Assembly: GCA_945866165.1 (NCBI GenBank)
Contig: CAMBGO010000143.1
Location: 1 to 6,198 of the forward strand
Source of the DNA: Chitinophaga pinensis
GTDB taxonomy: Bacteria > Bacteroidota > Bacteroidia > Chitinophagales > Chitinophagaceae
DNA: 6,198 nucleotides
Reading direction: 5' to 3'
The position numbers and the translations under genes are program-made. Below are positions 1 through 6,198 of this stretch, in pieces (the first letter of the stretch is position 1; every line of letters begins with the position of its first letter). Below the pieces are notes generated by a model. That model was not told the origin of the DNA, did not search any database, and saw nothing but the letters and a program-made list of their open reading frames with translations.

Positions 1-2829
1 TGCTTTTTCTGGTGTCCAAGCATATAAATTAGGGGTATAATAATTTTTCATCGAAATATTATTTATACCATTAAATTGATTACCACTATAATCCCAAATA
101 CCACGTCCTCGGAAATCATAGTTATAATTGGTTACACCCTGCAGCATAACACTCATGTCAAATCCCTTGTACTCAGCGTTAATGGTAAAGGAAAAACTCA
201 ATTCGGGAACAAGTGGGTATTTCATTGGCATCAAGTCTTTCACGTCAATTTTGCCATCTTTATTTAAATCAGCATATTTTAAATCCCCAGGAATCACTAC
301 TGACCCAAGCCCTGCATGGCTTGGAGATGCATCGATATCTGCCTGATCTTTAAAATAACCCAGATTTTTGTATCCAAAAACCGTTCCTACTGGATACCCC
401 TCTATTTGATTACGGTAAGCAAATGTAGAATCGAAAGCTACCACATTGGCCTTTAAAACTTTGTTTCTGGCATAGGAGGTACTGAAATTGGTCCTGAGGA
501 AGAGATCTTTATTTACTTTTTTCTGGTAGGACAATGTTGCTTCAAAGCCCTTGTTTTCCATCACACCGTTATTGGTAGGAGGCAAGTTTAATTGACCAAA
601 CATAAAAGCAGGTAATAGCGATCTGGTAATCAGGATACTATTTCGCTTTTCGTAGAACAGATCGAAATCAAATCCAAATCCCTTTAACAACTTGCTTTCA
701 AATCCAAAGTTGTACTTATTCGCAACTTCCCAACCTACATTGGGATTGGGCACGCTGTTTTGGTAAACAAAAGTAGGAAGGCCAGGGATGGCCGTTATTC
801 CATTAAAATATCCGCCTGAGCCCTGAGTCCAGTCATCAAGATACAAAAAACGTGATCCCGAAATCTGATCATTTCCTACCTGACCATAAGAGGCACGAAT
901 TTTGAGCAATTGGATAGCTTTTGATGATTTCATAAAATCCTCCTCACTGATCACCCATCCTGCGGAAAATGAAGGGAAAAAACCAAACCTTTTCCCAGGT
1001 GCAAATTGTTCCGATCCGTTATATCCAAAGTTTACTTCGCCAAGATAGCGGCTGTCATAATCATATGTTAAGCGTCCTACTAAGCCTATGTAATTATAAG
1101 GAACCTGGGCATCTATTATTCTTTGATTCTCATTAAACAGAAACATTCCTGTAACTGCATGTTTGCCAAAGCTGTTATTGTAATTCAATGAAGCCTGCAG
1201 GTCATAATTAAGTGAAAGGGACTGAGCTAATACACTCGAAAGTCCCGTCTCGGATCGACCGGAACCAAGCACATACGTAACGGTATCTTTTCCGGCAGGG
1301 GTTTTCCCAAGGATAGCATTATAAGTTGAAAAGGTGCGTTTATAACCACGAATATGAGTGGCCAAGGGATCGTAAGAAAGAACTGCGCGTGCTGTAAGTC
1401 CGTTGGTTAGAAAATTTAATTTTTGCTCAAGCCCAACGGTACTGTTAATCGAGTTGGTAGTGGTAATCCGAAAGCCTCCTCTGTTCAACATCCCGTAGGG
1501 TGCCTGCTCACCTCTTAAATCATATCCGTTTGGCGCGTTGTCCGCGCCAATTACTGAAGGCAAATCGAGCATATTAGCCAAAAGTAAATAATAAAAATCT
1601 CCAGTTGTACCGTTTGAGCCAGCAGAAAAAAGCATCGGGTCATTTTTATCCTGCAGATAACCTGCTAAGTTCACCCATGCTTTTAGGGATTTGGTGATTT
1701 TCATATCGAGATTAGCGCGATAAGTAAAACGGTTTAAGTATTGCGCATTGTCATAATTATATTCCGGGTTTCGTTCGGTCTTAAAAGGACCACCTTGGTG
1801 CAGATATCCAACACTTGCAAAATATTTTGTAGTCTCGTTCCCCCCTCTTATGTTAACTTGATTAGTTTGCATAGGAGTATATTTATTCATAAATTCTTTA
1901 TACCAATTTCTATCTACATAATATTCAGGGAGACTACCATCTTTGTAGTGTTGTAAGATTTCCGGCGTGAATGGTAAGGTGGAAGTTGCGTCATTCATGC
2001 GCACTACCTGATTCCGAAGAGCCATAAAGTCATTGGCATTCACAGGAGTGGGTAGAAAAGTAAGCGCCTGTAAGGAGTAATTTGTATTTGCAGTAACCTG
2101 AGTTTTTCCACTAAGTCCTTTCTTGGTTGTAACAATGATTACTCCATTGGCACCACGAACCCCATAAACTGCAGTCGCGGAGGCATCTTTTAGAATGGAG
2201 ATCGATTCAACATCGTAAGCGCTTATTGAAAACAGCTCTCTTGGAACACCATCAACAATTATCAAAGGAGATGAGTTATTCAGCGTAGCCTGCCCTCGGA
2301 TAAATGTCTGAAGAGACTCCTTACCAAGCTGTCCATCTTTTTGCATAATGGTCAAGCCTGGCAACTTTCCTGCCAGTCCAACAGTAAGGTTGGCAGAAGA
2401 AGTACGAACGATCTCTGCTGAATTAATCGTCGATATAGCAGCCACAACACTTGTCTTTTTCTGTGTCCCGTAACCCACCACAACCACTTCACCCATATCT
2501 GAATTTTTCGCTACCAACACTATATTTCCGGCACTATTTTCATTGTCTATCTTTATTTGCATTTCTTCGTGTCCAACTAATGAAAAAACAAGGGTAGCCC
2601 CTTTTGACACCTTAATTGAATACATTCCTTTTTCATTCGAAGTAGCGACACTAGTACTCCCCTTAACAAGTACAGTTACCCCTTCCAAAGGAATATTTTT
2701 TTCGGATGAAATAATTCCTTTAACAGTTATTACTTGTTGGGCAAATGAAAAAGAAACCATAAAGAGAAAGAAAAGGAAAAGAATTGACCTTTTTTTCTGA
2801 TGTAATTGTAAAAGCTTTTTTTTAAGCAT
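1..2829 (-). CDS. SusC/RagA-family TonB-dependent outer-membrane receptor (3' end cut off by window edge)
   Basis: This is the outer-membrane channel of a SusCD-type glycan importer, powered by TonB-ExbBD and normally lidded by a SusD lipoprotein. The frame is open for 943 codons from ATG at 2827-2829 to the left edge without stop or frameshift. Seen in order: a basic then hydrophobic signal peptide (residues 1-31, cleavage probably near SFAQ-Q); a carboxypeptidase-D-like beta domain (about 34-108, with VKG, PLEGVTVLVKG and NEKGMYSI); a TonB-box-like GEVVVVGYGTQKK (113-125); a plug domain ending in the SusC hallmark DASATAVYGVRGANG (215-229) and IIVTTKKG; then a beta-barrel with aromatic-rich strands, GWVISEEDF, KIRASYGQVGNDQ, and a calcium-loop-like DLNKDGKID (854-862). 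Family members run about 1000-1100 residues, so roughly 100 are missing. No clear Shine-Dalgarno precedes the ATG, as is usual in Bacteroidota. Family call is firm; the ligand is unknown, and an associated sulfatase suggests a sulfated glycan (inference). Confidence 0.96.
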   Translation of the reverse strand, partial: MLKKKLLQLHQKKRSILFLFFLFMVSFSFAQQVITVKGIISSEKNIPLEGVTVLVKGSTSVATSNEKGMYSIKVSKGATLVFSLVGHEEMQIKIDNENSAGNIVLVAKNSDMGEVVVVGYGTQKKTSVVAAISTINSAEIVRTSSANLTVGLAGKLPGLTIMQKDGQLGKESLQTFIRGQATLNNSSPLIIVDGVPRELFSISAYDVESISILKDASATAVYGVRGANGVIIVTTKKGLSGKTQVTANTNYSLQALTFLPTPVNANDFMALRNQVVRMNDATSTLPFTPEILQHYKDGSLPEYYVDRNWYKEFMNKYTPMQTNQVNIRGGNETTKYFASVGYLHQGGPFKTERNPEYNYDNAQYLNRFTYRANLDMKITKSLKAWVNLAGYLQDKNDPMLFSAGSNGTTGDFYYLLLANMLDLPSVIGADNAPNGYDLRGEQAPYGMLNRGGFRITTTNSINSTVGLEQKLNFLTNGLTARAVLSYDPLATHIRGYKRTFSTYNAILGKTPAGKDTVTYVLGSGRSETGLSSVLAQSLSLNYDLQASLNYNNSFGKHAVTGMFLFNENQRIIDAQVPYNYIGLVGRLTYDYDSRYLGEVNFGYNGSEQFAPGKRFGFFPSFSAGWVISEEDFMKSSKAIQLLKIRASYGQVGNDQISGSRFLYLDDWTQGSGGYFNGITAIPGLPTFVYQNSVPNPNVGWEVANKYNFGFESKLLKGFGFDFDLFYEKRNSILITRSLLPAFMFGQLNLPPTNNGVMENKGFEATLSYQKKVNKDLFLRTNFSTSYARNKVLKANVVAFDSTFAYRNQIEGYPVGTVFGYKNLGYFKDQADIDASPSHAGLGSVVIPGDLKYADLNKDGKIDVKDLMPMKYPLVPELSFSFTINAEYKGFDMSVMLQGVTNYNYDFRGRGIWDYSGNQFNGINNISMKNYYTPNLYAWTPEKA

Positions 2830-2868
2830 AGCACTAATTTTAGTTTTTTGAAAGTGATACAATCGTTA

Positions 2869-2884
2869 AAATCTAATAAGATTT
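2869..2884. repeat. AT-rich stem-loop in the SusC leader
   Basis: AAATCT (2869-2874) and AGATTT (2879-2884) are exact inverted repeats around a four-base loop AATA. With one bulged base the arms extend by TTAA on one side. It lies 40 bases upstream of the receptor ATG, so it would be in the mRNA leader if transcription starts farther upstream. The stem is all but two A/T pairs and therefore weak; it may be chance in AT-rich DNA. Confidence 0.3.
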
Positions 2885-2903
2885 AAAATGAGCTTGGAAA
2901 AGA

Positions 2904-2924
2904 GATATAAGTTGAATTTATATC
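2904..2924. promoter_or_regulatory. Candidate operator: 7-base-arm inverted repeat upstream of the SusC-like gene
   Basis: GATATAA (2904-2910) and TTATATC (2918-2924) are perfect inverted repeats with a seven-base spacer, 75 bases before the receptor ATG. The size and dyad symmetry fit a site for a dimeric winged-helix regulator such as the GntR-type protein encoded just upstream. The same arms are not seen before the sulfatase or the regulator gene, and the low complexity of the arms makes chance possible. Binding is inference. Confidence 0.3.
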
Positions 2925-2970
2925 ATAATTCTTGAAGTTATAAAGGTATTTCCTTATCGGTATCCTGCCC

Positions 2971-2986
2971 TGTATGCATGTATGCA
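2971..2986. repeat. Tandem 8-base duplication with embedded dyad (TGTATGCA x2)
   Basis: TGTATGCA occurs twice in a row (2971-2978 and 2979-2986). Overlapping the junction, TGCAT (2975-2979) and ATGCA (2982-2986) form an inverted repeat with a two-base spacer. It abuts the outer end of the IS relic at 2989. It could be an operator for the regulator, or a scar of an insertion or replication-slippage event. Confidence 0.4.
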
Positions 2987-2988
2987 AG

Positions 2989-3026
2989 TGACCTTCTCCC
3001 GATAATTTAGACAGTTCAAAACTTAA
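2989..3026 (+). repeat. Left terminal inverted repeat of the IS3 relic
   Basis: It begins TGACCTTCTCCC and ends CAAAACTTAA (3017-3026). The inner ten bases pair exactly with 3265-3274 and the rest pairs with the right end with mismatches. TG at the outer tip suits an IS3 end. The divergence between ends suggests an old copy. Confidence 0.65.
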
Positions 3027-3073
3027 AAATCCGGGCAATTTTCAATAATTTAAAACCAGATAATTGCACATGA

Positions 3074-3090
3074 GCCTGCCGGCAGGCAGG
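3074..3090. repeat. GC-rich palindrome GCCTGCCGGCAGGC plus AGG
   Basis: Positions 3074-3087 form a perfect 14-base palindrome, followed by AGG, so that CAGG is repeated. It stands out in surroundings that are mostly A/T. Folded, it gives a five-pair stem with a CCGG loop and no T-tract, so it is a poor terminator. From memory, similar CCTGCCGGCAGG-type palindromes are dispersed in some Bacteroidota genomes, so this may be a member of an interspersed repeat family; I cannot check that here. It sits where the first codons of the IS3 orfA would be. Confidence 0.6.
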
Positions 3091-3268
3091 TCGCTTTCCC
3101 CTCAAACAAGCCGAGACAGGAACATCTGTTGCTGAGGTTACTCGCAAAATGGGTATTTCTGACGCATGGAGATATGAATACAATCACTATCGACCACATC
3201 GTTCTTTAAACAATCTGACACCTATAGAATATATAGAAATCTGTCAATCAATAAGCCCAGAAAGTTAA
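3074..3268 (+). pseudogene. IS3-family transposase remnant: orfA segment fused to orfB C-terminus
   Basis: A frame open from just after TGA (3071-3073) to TAA (3266-3268) reads LKQAETGTSVAEVTRKMGISDA (3101-3166), which is the helix-turn-helix start of an IS3 OrfA, and then directly WRYEYNHYRPHRSLNNLTPIEY (3167-3232), which is the conserved end of the OrfB integrase. The rest of OrfA, the frameshift region, and the whole DDE catalytic core including its glutamate are absent. The protein start is also lost: the codons before LKQ (ACRQAGRFP) come from the palindrome and do not look like OrfA, and no in-frame ATG precedes them. The joint falls at a DA dipeptide that occurs in both parent contexts, suggesting a deletion between short matching sequences (inference). 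Not expected to make an active protein. Confidence 0.85.
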
Positions 3269-3300
3269 GTTTTGCGTGTCCGAAATTTGGGATAGGATTA
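3265..3300 (-). repeat. Right terminal inverted repeat of the IS3 relic
   Basis: Read on the minus strand it begins TAATCCTATCCC and ends CAAAACTTAA, matching the left end best at its inner ten bases. The remnant's stop codon (3266-3268) lies within it. It ends nine bases from the stop codon of the regulator gene, so the element sits right behind that gene. Confidence 0.65.
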
Positions 3301-3308
3301 CTGCATAT

Positions 3309-4340
3309 TTACAAAGATTCACGAAATGTAATCCGAAATGGAATGGCAATTTGCTCTTTCGAATTCGACATTACCAATTGTGCCGCTCTTTCCCCCATCA
3401 TATGAAAATCAGTTGAAATAGTAGTAATTCCGTTTTGGATTATTTTTTTAATGGGCGTTTCATTGTAAGCAATGATACCAATCTGATTACCAACCACAAG
3501 TTTTCTTTCAATTACCTTATCTAACAGCGTCACAAGATCGTCTTCCATTAGTATTATGTATACATCTCCAACTGATATTTCAGCTTTGCTTATCTCATCA
3601 ACTACTTCATGATCGAAACCATATTCGATACAAAAAAGATGGAAACCTTCCAGTATTTGTTTAGGATGATAGGTGTAATTTGGAAATACAATTTTGATAA
3701 CTTTGTACTTACTTAATTTATCAATCATCTGAACCAATGCAGCATAGATGTCCTTTTCAAAATCCTGGTATACAGCCGCAAATTTCCCGCTTAAGCCAGC
3801 TAAAAACTGATCAAACAATAATAATTTTTTCTTAGGTATGGTGTTAATAATTTCTGCTACATTTTCTCCACCTTCCAAAAAATGGGGAATTATAACATAA
3901 TTAGAATATTCATCACTTCGATTCTTCAATAGTTTCTTGAATAATGCATAGTCGTTATTATAAATATAAAAATCTATGATTGCATCGTTGCCAATACTAG
4001 CCACAAAAGCGTCATACATTATTTTTTTGTGTGTACTAAGTTTATTAAAAATTAGAAATATTTTTAGCGGATGAATTTTATTGATAGCAGAAACAAAATA
4101 CCCCTTTCCCGCTACAGAACCTATAACTCCTGATTTTTTTAAATGCCTGTATGCCTTTTCGGCGGAAGCCCTTGACACATCAAGCTCATAACTGAGCTGG
4201 TTGATTGAAGGCAACAAATAATCTTTTCCAATCAATCCTTTTTCAATTGCTTTTACAATTGAGTTAGATATTTGGGCATATTTAGGGGTTACAGAATATT
4301 CATCAATAGAAATATAACTGTATATATTTTCTGAATTCAT
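3309..4340 (-). CDS. GntR-type winged-helix regulator with LacI-like periplasmic-binding-protein sensor domain
   Basis: A cytoplasmic transcription factor that probably senses a sugar and controls the neighbouring glycan genes. The 343-residue protein starts with a GntR-type winged helix at about 15-84: TPKYAQISNSIVKAIEKGLI, then LLPSINQLSYELDVSRASAEKAYRHLKKSGVI (recognition region) and the wing GSVAGKGYFV. From about 91 it continues as a type I periplasmic-binding fold: KIFLIFNKLSTHKKIMYDAF, KLLLFDQ, KIVFPNY, QILEGFHLFC, and near the end IGIIAYNETP, ITTISTDFHMMGERAAQLV and IPFRITFRESL, which follow the LacI-family pattern. There is no signal peptide or membrane segment. The usual GntR effector domains (FadR, HutC, MocR types) are absent; this winged-helix plus sugar-binding fusion is common in Bacteroidota. 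It lies 35 bases downstream of the sulfatase on the same strand, so co-transcription is likely. The ATG has no clear Shine-Dalgarno, and an upstream ATG meets a stop at once. Target and ligand are unknown. Confidence 0.92.
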   Translation of the reverse strand: MNSENIYSYISIDEYSVTPKYAQISNSIVKAIEKGLIGKDYLLPSINQLSYELDVSRASAEKAYRHLKKSGVIGSVAGKGYFVSAINKIHPLKIFLIFNKLSTHKKIMYDAFVASIGNDAIIDFYIYNNDYALFKKLLKNRSDEYSNYVIIPHFLEGGENVAEIINTIPKKKLLLFDQFLAGLSGKFAAVYQDFEKDIYAALVQMIDKLSKYKVIKIVFPNYTYHPKQILEGFHLFCIEYGFDHEVVDEISKAEISVGDVYIILMEDDLVTLLDKVIERKLVVGNQIGIIAYNETPIKKIIQNGITTISTDFHMMGERAAQLVMSNSKEQIAIPFRITFRESL

Positions 4341-4375
4341 TCTATATACTATTAATTGAAAACAACCAACATGAT

Positions 4376-6073
4376 TTAATTTGCTATTTTAACAATGTCA
4401 ATTCCCTGTTTAAAACTGCCATACAGATCAACAAAAGGTATATTTCTGGATTCCTTTGTTGGATTATACAATTTATTTAATGTTGGTAAATATTTACTGT
4501 CTACATTCTTCTCCAACCAGCCTATCAGGTTAGCAAACAACTCTCTTGTAAGTTCGGGTTTTTTAAACGCCAGATTGTTTTTTTCAGACATGTCTTTTTT
4601 AATATTGTACAATTTCAAGCGTCCATGCCAATCGAATATCAATTTATAATCCCCTTTTCGAATTGCCGAATGTGGGGTTAAAGGTAATTTGTCATCTGGA
4701 TTTTCTGGAGCTACATTAAGCGGGTAGTGCCAGTAAAACGTATTACGCGTATACTGTTTCTTTATGTTACTAGGATCATTCAACAATGGCTTAATACTCT
4801 GTCCATCTATGTTATAGCCATCTGTACCCTGATGAGCAAATTGAAGAAAAGTAGGAAAAATATCCGCGCAATGAACCGGCACATCGCTCCACTGTCCACC
4901 TTTGATCTGACCTTTTTGCCAAATTATTAGTGGCACCCTTATTCCCCCCTCATACATCATGGCCTTGCTACCTTTAAGCGGGGCATTAGATGTAGTAAGT
5001 CCTTGTGGTGATTTCGCATCAAAAGAAATTCCACCATTATCGGACATAAATACAACAACCGTGTTATCATCCAAACCCGTTTCTTTCAATTTGGTCATAA
5101 TGCGACCAACGGAATTATCAAGCGATTTGATCATCGCGGCATAGGTTGAATTAATATCACCATTCCAGCCTTTTGTTGACTTTTTGTCGAAATAATCGAT
5201 CATACCTTGAGGTGCTTGTAACGGACCATGTACAGCAAACTCGCAGAAATAAAGTAAAAATGGTTTTTTGTCGCTGCTCGAAGCCTGTCGGTCTATGTAA
5301 TTGACGGCTTGTTCTGTTAGATCGTCCGTCAAGTATGTTTCTCCAGTCTCCATACCTGATTTACCCTGTTTAAGCTGAACTTGCCGCATTTTAGGGAAAT
5401 ATTTTTCTTTTCGGTCCCAAAGTGCTCTCCAATTAAGGTAAGGTGAGCTTCCGCCATCAAAATACGCAATCTCATCGAATCCCTGGTCATGCGGCTGATA
5501 CCCTTCCGATCCATGACCTCCCAGATGCCATTTACCAATAAAGCCTGAATTATAGCCTTTGAGCGCCTCCGCAATAGTAATTTCGTTTACCCCATTATCC
5601 TGTGGCTGACCGGAAGGAAGGGCAATATTGGTATACCCATTGATCCAAGCCTGCTGAATGTCAATCTTGTCACCCCAAAGTGCATCCTGTTCATTAAAAC
5701 CCTTTAGTGGTTTTTCACCCCGGTTATAAAATGTGCTGGCATTACCACCTGTTGCGGTCATAAATCCAAGTTTGGACGCATATCTCCCTGTAATGATACT
5801 GGCTCGGGTAGGCGAACAAAGCGGGTTAACATACGCTGAACTAAACGCAATACCTTCGCGGGCAAGTCTATCGATTTCAGGCGTTTCATAAAACTGTTCC
5901 TTTGCCGAGACCCCTGTTATTTTTTTAGCGTAAACGTTGAGATCCATATAACCCAAGTCATCTGCGAGGATAAAAACGATGTTGGGCCTGCGATTTTTTA
6001 CAGGTTGAGCTGTTACACTTATATAAAATAATGTTCCACATATTAAAAATAAAAATGTACTTATTAGATTCAT
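4376..6073 (-). CDS. Secreted S1-family (arylsulfatase A-like) formylglycine sulfatase
   Basis: Hydrolyses a sulfate ester, here probably on a glycan, in the periplasm or at the cell surface. Residue numbers are counted from this ATG (565 residues). A signal peptide covers about 1-22 (MNLISTFLFLICGTLFYISVTA-Q), with no good lipobox around Cys12. The motif CSPTR (86-90) has the Cys that is oxidised to formylglycine, so it needs a maturase (anSME or FGE type) encoded elsewhere. Other expected residues are present: metal-binding DD (38-39), GKWHLG (Lys181, His183), VHGP (His282), SDNGG (Asp345, Asn346) and PLKGSK (Lys370) before YEGGIRVP. The C-terminal subdomain has the usual SAIRKGDYKLIF and LYNIKKD. 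A longer frame begins at GTG 6092-6094 and adds seven residues (572 in total), but the ATG at 6071-6073 gives a cleaner signal peptide. Length is normal for S1. Subfamily, linkage and substrate cannot be fixed from motifs alone. First in the visible minus-strand gene group. Confidence 0.94.
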   Translation of the reverse strand: MNLISTFLFLICGTLFYISVTAQPVKNRRPNIVFILADDLGYMDLNVYAKKITGVSAKEQFYETPEIDRLAREGIAFSSAYVNPLCSPTRASIITGRYASKLGFMTATGGNASTFYNRGEKPLKGFNEQDALWGDKIDIQQAWINGYTNIALPSGQPQDNGVNEITIAEALKGYNSGFIGKWHLGGHGSEGYQPHDQGFDEIAYFDGGSSPYLNWRALWDRKEKYFPKMRQVQLKQGKSGMETGETYLTDDLTEQAVNYIDRQASSSDKKPFLLYFCEFAVHGPLQAPQGMIDYFDKKSTKGWNGDINSTYAAMIKSLDNSVGRIMTKLKETGLDDNTVVVFMSDNGGISFDAKSPQGLTTSNAPLKGSKAMMYEGGIRVPLIIWQKGQIKGGQWSDVPVHCADIFPTFLQFAHQGTDGYNIDGQSIKPLLNDPSNIKKQYTRNTFYWHYPLNVAPENPDDKLPLTPHSAIRKGDYKLIFDWHGRLKLYNIKKDMSEKNNLAFKKPELTRELFANLIGWLEKNVDSKYLPTLNKLYNPTKESRNIPFVDLYGSFKQGIDIVKIAN

Positions 6074-6198
6074 AGTGTTGTATAAAATTGTCACCTTACA
6101 TTAAACAGGAATAAATTAGTTTTACATTTATGGTTCAAGTAAAATACCATTGGGTTGCCACATTAGATTGCTAAAAATTCGATGGTTATTATTTTCTT
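6074..6198 (-). other. Upstream region of the sulfatase, with a possible 3' end of another gene
   Basis: I see no recognisable promoter, Shine-Dalgarno or terminator here. On the minus strand one frame is open from the right edge to TAA at 6128-6130 (ending LMWQPNGILLEP) and another to TAA at 6163-6165 (ending KKITIEFLAI). Either could be the last codons of an upstream gene in the same direction, but both are too short to identify. If the first is real, the gap to the sulfatase ATG is about 54 bases, compatible with an operon. Confidence 0.3.

Larger units (their letters stand above)
2830..2988 (-). promoter_or_regulatory. AT-rich 5' leader of the SusC-like gene
   Basis: This 159-base stretch separates the receptor start from the IS relic and must hold the receptor's own promoter, if it has one. 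I found no convincing match to the Bacteroidota -33/-7 promoter (TTTG and TAnnTTTG) and no Shine-Dalgarno near the ATG. It does hold a cluster of small repeats annotated separately: an AT-rich hairpin, a 7-base-arm inverted repeat and a tandem 8-base duplication. No open reading frame of note lies here on either strand. The regulatory role is inferred from position only. Confidence 0.45.
2989..3300 (+). mobile_element. Internally deleted IS3-family insertion sequence (MITE-like relic, about 312 bases)
   Basis: The element is bounded by two imperfect inverted repeats and contains a shortened transposase reading frame pointing rightward, opposite to all neighbouring genes. The inner ten bases of the two ends are perfect complements, and the outer parts share a CCC block and a GACA core with mismatches and a two-base length difference. 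The stop codon of the transposase remnant lies inside the right end, a layout usual for IS3 elements. About 1 kb relative to a full IS3 element appears to be missing from the middle. The three-base flanks (AAG on the left, CTG on the right) do not match, so no target duplication remains visible. It cannot move by itself; movement with a transposase supplied from elsewhere would need a related full-length copy. Exact outer borders are uncertain by a few bases. Confidence 0.75.

Noticed and set aside
76..346. Two overlapping plus-strand open frames of 63 and 72 codons (76-267 and 128-346)
   Set aside because: They lie antisense inside the well-supported receptor frame and their translations resemble no known family; they are shadows.
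1741..1956. Plus-strand open frame of 71 codons
   Set aside because: Antisense to the receptor barrel region; hydrophobic composition follows from the complementary coding sequence.
2543..2800. Plus-strand open frame of 85 codons
   Set aside because: Antisense to the receptor signal peptide and N-terminal beta domain; no recognisable motif or start signal.
2830..2988. An invertible promoter of the kind that phase-varies some SusC genes
   Set aside because: No long inverted repeats flank a promoter-like segment, and no invertase gene is visible.
3074..3090. The palindrome as a transcription terminator for the regulator or IS frame
   Set aside because: The stem is only about five pairs when a loop is allowed and no T-run follows on either strand.
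2986..3303. A target-site duplication around the IS relic
   Set aside because: The immediate flanks, AAG and CTG, differ, and shifting the borders by a few bases gives no convincing match.
4395..5144. Plus-strand open frames at 4395-4649, 4727-4930 and 4959-5144
   Set aside because: All are antisense to the sulfatase, whose catalytic motifs are intact throughout this stretch.
5329..5574. Minus-strand open frame of 81 codons in a second frame inside the sulfatase
   Set aside because: It overlaps the sulfatase frame on the same strand and its Arg/Met-rich translation looks like an out-of-frame reading.

Overview
The window looks like a piece of a Bacteroidota genome, most likely a Sphingobacteriia- or Cytophagia-type free-living glycan degrader. 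The evidence is a SusC/RagA-type TonB-dependent receptor, an S1 sulfatase with a secretion signal, a GntR-type regulator with a sugar-sensor-like domain, AT-rich DNA and a lack of clear Shine-Dalgarno sites. No genus can be named from the sequence alone.

All three intact or near-intact genes lie on the minus strand, so transcription runs right to left. At the right (6071-6198) is the upstream region of the sulfatase, possibly with the last codons of another gene. The sulfatase fills 4376-6073 and carries every catalytic residue expected of a formylglycine sulfatase. After a 35-base gap comes a 343-residue regulator (3309-4340): a GntR winged helix fused to a periplasmic-binding-protein-like sensor. 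A 479-base gap follows (2830-3308). Its right two thirds is a gutted IS3-family insertion sequence lying in the opposite orientation. It keeps two imperfect terminal repeats and an in-frame splice of the orfA start region to the orfB tail. Its left third is the AT-rich leader of the last gene and holds small inverted and direct repeats that could be operators. From 2829 to the left edge is the SusC-like receptor, 943 codons read without interruption; its C-terminus lies outside the window.

Together the genes look like one edge of a polysaccharide utilization locus for a sulfated glycan. The sulfatase would desulfate the glycan outside the cytoplasm, the SusC-like channel would import oligosaccharides (with a SusD partner expected just beyond the left edge), and the regulator would sense a breakdown product in the cytoplasm. 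The substrate cannot be read from the sequence. No CRISPR array, tRNA, rRNA or clearly new multi-gene system is visible. The points most worth a second look are the miniaturised IS3 relic wedged between regulator and receptor, the GC-rich palindrome inside it, and the candidate operators in the receptor leader.
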